A stretch of DNA of 64,000 nucleotides, from NCBI RefSeq assembly GCF_027579695.1, contig NC_083574.1:44160559-44224558 (forward strand), given 5' to 3'. Under the pieces are notes generated by a model that did not search any database, was not told where the DNA came from, and was given only the letters and a program-made list of their open reading frames with translations. A program made the position numbers and the translations under genes. Positions 60,501 to 64,000 of this stretch are shown here, one piece after another. Position 1 is the first letter of the stretch, and each line of letters starts with the position of its first letter. The stretch comes from Neoarius graeffei (taxonomy: Eukaryota; Chordata; Actinopteri; Siluriformes; Ariidae).

Positions 60501-61559
60501 TCACATCCATATACGGATCTTCCCCAAACCGTTGCCACAAACTTAGAAGCACACAACTGTTTAGAAGTTTTTGCATGCTGTAGTATTAAGATTTCCCTTC
60601 ACTGGAACGAAGGGGTTTCATCATGACAATGCCCCTGTGCATAAAGCAACATCCTTGAAGACATGGTTTGCCAAGGTTGATGTGGAAGCACTTGACTAGC
60701 CCAATCCCATAATCTCAACCCCATGGAATACCTAGCCATCCATCATCTGTAGCCGCTTATCCTGTTCTACAGGGTCGTAGGCAAGCTCAAGCCTATCTCA
60801 GCTGACTATGGCGAGACACAGGTTACACCCTGGACAAGTCGCCAGGTCATCACAGGGCTGAGACATAAACACAAACAACCATTCACACTCACATTCACAC
60901 CTACGGTCAATTTTAGAGCCACCAATTAGCCTAACCTGCATGTCTTTGAACTGTGGGGGAAACTGGAGCACCCAGAGGAAACCCACACAGACACAGAGAG
61001 AACATGCAAACTCCATAAAGAAAGGCCCTCATCGGCCACTGGGCTCAAACCCAAGACCTTCTTGCTGTGAGAGGACAGTGCTAACCACTACACCACCGTG
61101 CCACCGCCCCATGGAATACCTTTGGGATCAGCTGGAGTGCCGACTGTGCACCAGGCCTTTTACTTGACCTCATTGGCCAGATAATACTCTTGTACCTGAA
61201 TGGGCACATATCCCTATAGCCATGTTCCAAAATCTAGTGGAAAGCCTTCCCAGAAGAGTGGAAGTTGTTATTACAGCAAAGGGGGACCAACTCTATGTTA
61301 ATGCTCATGGTTTTGGAAATGTGTCATGGTCATGTGTCTACATACTTATAGTATACATATAGTGTATGCCATGCTTTTGCTTTGTACACTACACCATACA
61401 TTATAACCTAAAGGGAAGTAAGTTTTCAAGAGTATCCACAGTCTATACATAAGTTTTTAAGCTCTCCTCTGACCTGGCTCTTGTGCTCCTACTTGGCAGA
61501 TTGCAGGTATTGTGCTGTCTCAGACGCTTGTGTCTCAGATCCAGAATGAGGTAAACTAA
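34933..61559 (+). CDS. tspan33: tspan33-like TspanC8 tetraspanin, complete gene of eight coding exons
   Basis: Exons 34933-35028, 55364-55421, 55526-55683, 55760-55834, 56293-56388, 58882-59010, 59452-59613 and 61500-61559 join in frame to 834 nt, 277 residues plus stop. TM1 spans the exon 1/2 junction (about residues 20-45), TM2 is about 73-95, TM3 105-127, the large loop 128-240 and TM4 242-266. The loop has eight cysteines (164, 165, 181, 191, 197, 198, 211, 232), the TspanC8 signature; that subgroup escorts the protease ADAM10 to the cell surface. IVHYHDDLDLQNVMDY and the VINPMCGFG segment are closest to TSPAN33. N-glycosylation sequons NYT and NQS lie in the loop. The N-terminus and short tail (QIQNEVN) differ from mammalian TSPAN33, so this may be a divergent fish paralogue. 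Donors are GT except intron 5 (GC). ATG 34933 is the first Met of its frame. Confidence 0.9.
35157..35430. repeat. (TG)n microsatellite with adjoining GTGAGGACATTTTGCTGGTC repeat
   Basis: About 16 TG units are followed by a fish-type interspersed sequence containing GTGAGGACATTTTGCTGGTC and GGTTAGAATTAGGTTTAGGT, with a telomere-like TTAGGGT. Its transposon class is not known to me. Confidence 0.6.
35440..36249 (+). other. tspan33-like intron 1, no recognised feature
   Basis: No coding signal or repeat recognised; open frames lack motifs. Confidence 0.45.
37171..37280. mobile_element. small foldback element (GTTGCCAGAT termini)
   Basis: TGTTGCCAGATACTG on the left and ATCTGGCAACACTG on the right are inverted repeats enclosing about 80 bases with CCAGCCCAAAATATGTTCAA and AAAACCGCCCAATTGGGCGG. 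No convincing target duplication. Confidence 0.55.
37401..37850. repeat. 116-bp minisatellite, about 3.8 units
   Basis: CGTGGGCGGGCATTTTCGCA starts at 37401, 37517 and 37633, with a variant at 37749: exact 116-base spacing. The last unit is shortened. Unit identity is very high, so the array is young or homogenised. Confidence 0.95.
38390..39525 (+). pseudogene. Tc1 transposase pseudogene (copy C) with internal duplication
   Basis: The aligned blocks are [52 protein letters not shown], then a second copy of [19 protein letters not shown] and of the segment to the catalytic Asp, then DLNPMEMLW. The repeated segment is about 160 bp (38931 onward against 39091 onward). Numerous stops and frameshifts. 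Confidence 0.85.
39718..40118. other. unclassified repeat-like sequence, target of the retrovirus
   Basis: Low-complexity AT-rich sequence (ACTTCCTGTTTGGCTGTAAT and CAAATTTGCTGAAAATTGGA) of interspersed-repeat appearance. It resumes at 50260 after the retroviral insertion. Confidence 0.4.
40138..41884. mobile_element. non-autonomous hAT element inside the 3' LTR
   Basis: Termini CAGGGCTTTGAACC and GGTTCAAAGCCCTG are perfect 14-base inverted repeats. The 8-base duplication CTTCTAAT lies at 40130-40137 and 41885-41892. Subterminal regions repeat GTTCCG/CGGTT motifs. It hosts a SINE. Confidence 0.94.
41406..41778 (-). mobile_element. SINE inside the hAT inside the LTR
   Basis: Full-length, duplication GTTCCGGAACA / GTTCTGGAACA (41395-41405, 41779-41789). 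Third level of nesting. Confidence 0.92.
42347..42361 (-). other. polypurine tract
   Basis: On the minus strand TAAAAAGGGGGGAAA abuts the TG that starts the 3' LTR, the usual site of plus-strand priming. Confidence 0.88.
42573..43931 (-). pseudogene. env: retroviral env remnant
   Basis: A leader-side fragment (43931-43482) and a transmembrane-anchor fragment with cytoplasmic tail (about 42830-42573: a long hydrophobic run, a double cysteine and a proline-rich end) are separated by a SINE. The receptor-binding part and the fusion region were not found. Identification rests on position and on the hydrophobic anchor. Confidence 0.6.
42984..43355 (+). mobile_element. SINE inside the env remnant
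   Basis: Full-length, perfect 13-base duplication ATGTCTCCAAGTT (42971-42983, 43356-43368). Confidence 0.94.
43912..44500 (-). pseudogene. pol: retroviral integrase, C-terminal half
   Basis: 44487-44293 carries the end of the catalytic core (SPFEILFG), and 44226-43912 the C-terminal DNA-binding domain with a tryptophan-rich block, both class I-like. The zinc domain and most of the core, expected at 44500-44860, are missing or unrecognisable. Confidence 0.78.
44862..46391 (-). pseudogene. pol: retroviral RT/RNase H, RT core deleted
   Basis: 46391-45772 gives the RT N-terminal fingers. The frame 45959-45120 picks up at the end of RT and runs through the connection domain into RNase H (YVDGSAS, first catalytic Asp). 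The palm, including the YxDD active site, is absent at about 45800-45830, where the two parts meet in different frames. The RNase H end is visible near 44900. It cannot encode an active enzyme. Confidence 0.85.
46392..47138 (-). pseudogene. pro: retroviral protease region
   Basis: A DSGA active-site motif at about 47093-47082 in an open frame of 96 codons, followed by a frameshifted stretch leading into the RT start. The aspartic protease would cut Gag-Pol; the surrounding frame is broken. Confidence 0.7.
47400..48935 (-). pseudogene. gag: retroviral gag remnant
   Basis: Minus-strand pieces 48935-48657 (basic matrix-like start), 48350-48027 and 48009-47512 (capsid-like, with a 165-codon open frame), then a CCHC zinc knuckle at 47466-47425 spaced C-x2-C-x4-H-x4-C. 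The pieces lie in different frames, so no intact Gag can be read. Gag is the structural polyprotein of the virion core. Confidence 0.8.
49759..49775 (-). other. primer-binding site
   Basis: TGGTGTCACTGGGTGGG lies three bases inside the 5' LTR on the minus strand. It starts with TGG as required to pair with a tRNA 3' CCA; the tRNA was not identified. Confidence 0.75.
49779..50259 (-). repeat. 5' LTR of the endogenous retrovirus
   Basis: 481 bp with TG...CA ends. It pairs with the other LTR over its full length and differs by a handful of substitutions plus length changes in a GAAGAA-type tract, so the insertion is fairly recent. Confidence 0.93.
50521..50882 (+). mobile_element. SINE, GGATGG-tail subfamily, inside the gypsy element
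   Basis: Diverged copy with head GGGCAGCATGGTGGTGTAGTG-like sequence and tail GATGGATG. Duplication GATCAAACTG at 50511-50520 and 50883-50892. Confidence 0.9.
51061..51792. mobile_element. non-autonomous hAT element inside the gypsy element
   Basis: Left end CAGGGGTGGGCAATTATTTT, right end TAAAATGCCCAGGTCTG, imperfect inverted repeats. The 8-base duplication AACTATAG lies at 51053-51060 and 51793-51800. Subterminal GGGCCGG motifs occur at both ends. Confidence 0.92.
52140..53810 (+). pseudogene. gypsy reverse transcriptase/RNase H remnant
   Basis: The blocks are YHLPEHKISVVRDELKAM, SSPVVLVRKTN, HFCVDFSNIN, FSTPFGLHQYVTLSFGLFGV, AVAYLDDIIYSNDW (YLDD active site), LGLAGYYRRFVPNFSDITSP, then RNase H-like YSMIECLAIKCMVFTLRYYL and FKFKVVHRLGTQMVVADYFS. 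Frames change at several points. Confidence 0.85.
53849..54110 (+). repeat. probable 3' LTR of the gypsy element, with (TG)n
   Basis: Begins after a purine-rich tract at TACGTGACGTTAAGGGCATG. It contains a (TG)n run at 53968-54022 and ends near AAGAGCCACAAGAGTGGG. No partner LTR is present in the window, so the assignment is by position. Confidence 0.5.
54125..55335. repeat. imperfect (ACT)n/(AAT)n trinucleotide tract, 1.2 kb
   Basis: Long degenerate run of ACT, ATT and ACC triplets, ending in pure (ACT)n then (AAT)n at 55280-55339. A SINE interrupts it. It ends about 25 bp before the exon 2 acceptor of the tspan33-like gene. Confidence 0.9.
54586..54955 (-). mobile_element. SINE inside the trinucleotide tract, reverse
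   Basis: Full-length, duplication GACTGCAACT at 54576-54585 and 54957-54966. Confidence 0.92.
55364..55421 (+). CDS. tspan33: tspan33-like exon 2 (second half of TM1)
   Basis: 58 nt from TTTCAG to GTATGA, encoding VFSLCIVAIGIYATVQKAA plus the first base of a split valine codon. The acceptor lies only about 25 nt after a trinucleotide-repeat tract. Confidence 0.87.
55526..55683 (+). CDS. tspan33: tspan33-like exon 3 (small loop and TM2)
   Basis: Starts with TG completing the split GTG codon and ends at AAAACA|GTGAGA. It encodes DPAIILIVVGVVMFF, then GCIGALQENIHLLKT, the conserved GC-G-xxEN block after TM2. Confidence 0.9.
55760..55834 (+). CDS. tspan33: tspan33-like exon 4 (TM3)
   Basis: 25 codons between TCTTTAG and GTGAGA, phase 0 at both ends. 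The translation is almost wholly hydrophobic (SLVFLTQLIIAILSFF) and ends YSEQ. Confidence 0.88.
56293..56388 (+). CDS. tspan33: tspan33-like exon 5, ends at a GC donor
   Basis: 32 codons after TTTCAG, covering VKKAIVHYHDDLDLQNVMDY. The reading frame must leave at CAAGAG|GCATGT, because the next codons end in a stop and the following exon begins in phase 0 with the CCG motif. No GT lies at the position required by homology, so a GC-AG intron is inferred. Confidence 0.85.
56630..57040. mobile_element. possible MITE with CCACATTCACTGGAT inverted ends
   Basis: ATCCACATTCACTGGATATG near 56641 recurs as an inverted, slightly diverged ATCCAGTGAATGTAGACAGA near 57018. No clear target duplication; open frames inside are not meaningful. 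Confidence 0.5.
57165..57370 (+). mobile_element. 5'-truncated SINE-like fragment
   Basis: CCCTTGAGCAAGGCACCTAA ... ACTGCTCC ... GATGGGTTAAATGCAAAGGA ... AATTTCACTGTGCTT ... ATAAATAAAG is a common fish repeat body and tail. No tRNA-like head. Confidence 0.6.
57478..57655. repeat. (TG)n-(TA)n and (TACA)n microsatellites
   Basis: TG run 57478-57497, TA run 57498-57526, and about nine TACA units at 57614-57650. Confidence 0.95.
58057..58345 (+). mobile_element. third tRNA-derived SINE family
   Basis: GAGTTGGCCTAGTGGTTAGC is a box-A region, followed by GTCCGCCTCTCAATCGGGAG (anticodon-stem-like) and GATTGCGAGTTCTACTC (diverged box B). A body of about 230 bp differs from both other SINE families. 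Confidence 0.72.
58640..58760. repeat. interspersed repeat fragment ending CCTAATAAAGTGGATGGTGA
   Basis: GATTGGCTGATTAGATAACT ... ACAGGTGTATAAGAGTTCCT ... AATAAAGTGG is a widespread fish repeat end. Class not known to me. Confidence 0.5.
58882..59010 (+). CDS. tspan33: tspan33-like exon 6 (CCG motif, six loop cysteines)
   Basis: 43 codons between CTCCCAG and GTGAGT. FRCCGWNNYTDWSWNIYF leads, then the single cysteines and LSCC characteristic of eight-cysteine loops. Confidence 0.92.
59452..59613 (+). CDS. tspan33: tspan33-like exon 7 (end of loop and TM4)
   Basis: 54 codons between CTTTTAG and GTCAAT. VINPMCGFGVQTQKYLEAA and YTEGCADG give the last two loop cysteines; LLLVGTLALGLALPQ is TM4. 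Confidence 0.92.
59614..60470 (+). other. tspan33-like intron 7, no recognised feature in first part
   Basis: AT-rich, without recognised motif up to the Tc1-type element at 60471. Confidence 0.45.
60471..61353 (+). mobile_element. second Tc1-type family, short copy with SINE
   Basis: TATAGCCAAAAGTATGTGGA on the left and TGTCTACATACTTATAGTAT on the right are diverged inverted ends. Inside are remnants of a transposase C-terminus: HDNAPVHKATSLKTWF before the SINE and LWDQLECRL after it. The 5' two thirds of the gene are absent. Confidence 0.75.
60734..61106 (-). mobile_element. SINE inside the short Tc1-type copy, reverse
   Basis: Diverged full-length copy with the 15-base duplication CCCCATGGAATACCT at 60719-60733 and 61107-61121. 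Confidence 0.92.
61500..61559 (+). CDS. tspan33: tspan33-like terminal exon
   Basis: 19 codons and TAA after TTGGCAG, encoding IAGIVLSQTLVSQIQNEVN. The GAG GTAAAC near the end could act as a splice donor, which would lengthen the tail; no further exon was recognised downstream. Confidence 0.82.
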   Translation: MAGIVLSQTLVSQIQNEVN

Positions 61560-62888
61560 TTGGTGTAGAGATAACAGAAGAGATGACTCATCACCTGGCT
61601 GGATTAATACAGTTCAGAAATAAGCCCATTATTTGGATGTGTTCTTAATGTATACTTACATTTTTAACTAATCTTTTTTTTTTGCCAAAACTTTGTGTTA
61701 TAATTTCTCTGTTTACACTTTTGGGATTATCAATACAAAAGCAATGCTGTTGAACAGAAACTGTGTATTTTATCTGTATTATTGAACTGCATTTCATGAC
61801 AAATTCAGTGAACACATCAGCTCAATTTTTACATTTAAAGACCAATACTTTTTAAAGTGGTTGTTAACCATTAGTTTCATATTATCACATATTTTTATAC
61901 ACTCAGTCACAAGTTTTTGAACATTCTATAGTTTAGCATTTTTGTTTAAAATGTCCTCATTTTAAATACTAGAAAATTAGAATTTAATTTTTTTGGCACA
62001 ACCTCAATCTAATTTTATTGGAAAAGGACAAAATCGAAAAGACAAATTAGACACTTGTAGCAAACTACACACTTATGTTTTACAGTTAATTCTAGCACTG
62101 TTTATGAGTCTTTTATTGATAGACTTATGGGGTTTACCCTCCGAGTGCACCTGCCTTTAATAAAGCACTTGTTTAAAGCTCAATTAGGATCCGAGAGTGA
62201 GCGGTTAATAAGTTCCATAAAAATTTTGTTTTCCTTATTAATTTGCTGTTCTGTAGCATCTTGTTTGGTCTGTGGCCATAATAATGATTAAGTAAGGACT
62301 AAATCACGGGACAGGCTTTTAAACCTTAGTGTGGGGTAACCACACCACTCCATTTTTTTGGCTATTTTCCAATAACAGCACAAAGAAGTTTATTCTTCTT
62401 ATACTAGTTTTGTAATTTGCCAACATTCACATTTTTTTTAATTAAGGAATGACATATCATACTTTTATATTTGTTAATAATTAAATTTAATTCAAAAATT
62501 CAAGTTTGAGGTCGATAGTAAAATCGCAAACGCACACTTGCACGTTGTCACAAAAACATGAGTAACACAGGTCCCGATATTGACAGTGCGACATCGTGTG
62601 GCATACTGACACAAAAGTTACTGCTTGGTCCTGCCCATTTTGCCTCTTTTTGATCGCACTTCGTTAACTTTTGATTTGCTTTACAGCCAGAACTACTTTC
62701 AGAGGTGCGCTTGCAGAAAAGTAATCAACACTTTTTAATCAATTAGACTGGAAAATTCAACAGCTGTGTGTGTAATAAAACAAAAATCTCAGGTTGATAA
62801 AGTATTGAAACATATGTAAGGTTATTTAGCAGTAGCTGTAGTGGGAGAAGTAATAGTTGAAGGAATAAGTCTGTAGTGGATGTACTGA
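61560..62888. other. downstream of the tspan33-like gene, no recognised feature
   Basis: AT-rich; probably includes the 3'UTR. AATACAAAAGCAATG-type sequence but no canonical AATAAA close to the stop was noted, so the poly(A) site is unknown. Confidence 0.4.
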
Positions 62889-63410
62889 TAGGGTGACCAG
62901 ACGTCCCGGTTTTACCGGGACAGTCCCGATTTGGGGTTGTGTGTCCCGAGTCCCGACAAAAGTCTGTCGGGACACGGATATGTCCCGGTTTTCTGCATTT
63001 ACTATTTTGATGAATTGACAGGAATCGCAAACTTCCCTGGTTACTGCCCCCTGGCCCTGTGACATGGGTGTTTATTTAGCCACATTATTCCAGACAACAG
63101 AACATGTTGCCATGCAACAATAAAATAAACATTAACTGGCACGAATGTTCTTTGTCGAGCAGCTAGCAGCAGTAACGCCACAGCAGTTATGCCGAAAAGA
63201 AAATGTACCTTTTCCAAAGGTTTACAGGGCACCTACCCCTTCCTCCGAGAGGTGCAGAACAATGCGCACGAAGCCTACTGCACACACTGTAAGTGCTTTG
63301 TTCTTGTACTGAGTTGGGTAGCCTATGTTGCAAATGCTGTGCGCTCCTGTGGGGGCTTTCCTCGGGCTGTCGCCCCTCTCCTCCTTTATTGCTGAGAGAG
63401 GCCCTTCATA
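62889..63410 (+). mobile_element. 5' end of a hAT-type transposon with transposase start
   Basis: AGGGTGACCAGACGTCCCGG is a hAT-like terminus. Downstream, ATG 63189 opens MPKRKCTFSKGLQGTYPFLR, resembling the N-terminus of hAT transposases before a BED-type finger, with EAYCTHCK followed by GTAAGT, a possible splice donor. The frame ends at 63395 and no further transposase was seen. Confidence 0.6.
63189..63395 (+). pseudogene. hAT transposase N-terminal fragment
   Basis: About 37 meaningful codons (MPKRKCTFSKG to CTHCK) carrying the first cysteine pair of a zinc finger; the rest of the frame reads through intron-like or unrelated sequence. Its continuation was not found before 64000. Confidence 0.5.
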
Positions 63411-63424
63411 TAATCTTTTTTATT

Positions 63425-64000
63425 CACCTTGTTATCCCGAGATAACGACATAATTAATTCAGGATCTCGAGAAAACAACACAACTAATTAGAGATCTCGA
63501 GAAAACAAAACCGTTATTCCGAGATAACGACATAATTAATTCAGGATCTCGAGGAAACAACACTAATTCGAGATCTCGAGAAAATAAAACCGTTATTTCG
63601 AGGTCTCGAGAAAACAAAACAATTATTCCGTGATCTTGAGAAAACAAAACAATTATTTCATGATCTCAGCTGGATCACTGTATCTCCGTCGGTAGAGACG
63701 AAGCCGGGCCAGTCTTCTGCGGAGGTGCCGCGGACTAATTTTGAAATTATCCCTTATTAAAAGACTTAATGCAATCTCTCCCTGTGTCAACCCCTGATCA
63801 AAATATTGCCTTATTAGGTGATCGATTATTCCAGACATTCTAATGACCAAAGTTGCGTCTATACAGAATGAGAAATAGCCCCAAAGTCAGCATATCACAA
63901 GTCTCTTGGCGCACCTCAATGAACCATTTCTCAGCTGTTTACTCGAGATCATGAAATAACTCTTTTGTTTTCTCGAGATCACGGAATAACGGTTTTGTTT
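63425..64000. mobile_element. DNA transposon end with ATCTCGAGAAAACA repeats and HTH frame (runs off window)
   Basis: Left block 63425-63667 holds tandem units of about 34 bp based on GATCTCGAGAAAACAAAACC and TTATTCCGAGATAACGAC. The same units return inverted from 63943 to the window end. Between them lies the minus-strand helix-turn-helix frame. The inverted arrangement suggests subterminal repeats of one element. Confidence 0.6.
63653..63850 (-). pseudogene. helix-turn-helix N-terminus of a putative integrase-type transposase
   Basis: From the Met near residue 5 it reads IDHLIRQYFDQGLTQGEIAL, then FKISPRHLRRRLARLRLYRR, two helical segments ending in a basic patch. It resembles the N-terminus of fish integrase-core transposase proteins (IS3EU-like). 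The catalytic part would lie elsewhere and is not in the window. Family call is tentative. Confidence 0.4.

Noticed and set aside
3625-61559. Recent tandem duplication giving the two tetraspanins
   Set aside because: Cysteine patterns (six versus eight), exon lengths and tails differ; similarity is only family-level.

Overview
The window is vertebrate, and almost certainly teleost, genomic DNA. Genes are split by GT-AG introns. More than half of the sequence is nested transposable elements of typical fish families: Tc1, hAT, Rex3, an L2-like LINE, a class I endogenous retrovirus, a Ty3/gypsy element and tRNA-derived SINEs. The dominant SINE resembles one I associate with catfish-like fishes, but the species is not established.

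Two protein-coding host genes are supported, both on the + strand and both tetraspanins. The first is the 3' half of a tspan9 orthologue (last four coding exons at 3625-3726, 4137-4268, 11078-11161 and 23007-23078; the 5' half lies before the window). The second is a complete tspan33-like TspanC8 tetraspanin of 277 codons in eight exons (34933 to 61559). Its first intron is about 20.3 kb long and holds most of the mobile DNA; intron 5 has a GC-AG donor.

Layout: 1-1931, SINE and a broken Tc1-type element. 3625-4268, tspan9 exons. 4593-5796, non-autonomous hAT. 6620-9500, SINE plus a long-inverted-repeat element with a nested Tc1 copy. 11078-11161, tspan9 exon. 11594-20990, an antisense L2-like LINE opened by a TTAA-flanked element with a THAP fragment (itself hosting another element), a second Tc1 copy and two SINEs, and set in a minisatellite. 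22220-22747, MITE. 23007-23078, last tspan9 exon and a probable long 3'UTR. 26643-27717, a second TTAA element with a 128-bp palindrome. 29270-30731, LINE scrap and SINEs. 31044-34373, nearly intact Rex3. 34933, start of the tspan33-like gene. 36250-39717, third Tc1 copy split by a hAT with a 116-bp minisatellite. 40119-50259, an antisense class I endogenous retrovirus with paired LTRs, itself holding a hAT and two SINEs. 50320-54110, a decayed gypsy element with integrase ahead of reverse transcriptase. 54125-55335, trinucleotide-repeat tract. 55364-61559, the remaining tspan33-like exons. 62889-64000, the ends of two further DNA transposons.

The genes do not form an operon or a visible pathway. 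They are two same-strand members of the tetraspanin family from different subgroups, with introns expanded by repeated insertion. Target-site duplications let many insertions be ordered: the main SINE has landed in the L2-like LINE, the hAT, the retrovirus, the gypsy element and Tc1-type elements, so it was active late. No tRNA, rRNA, CRISPR or bacterial-type feature was found.
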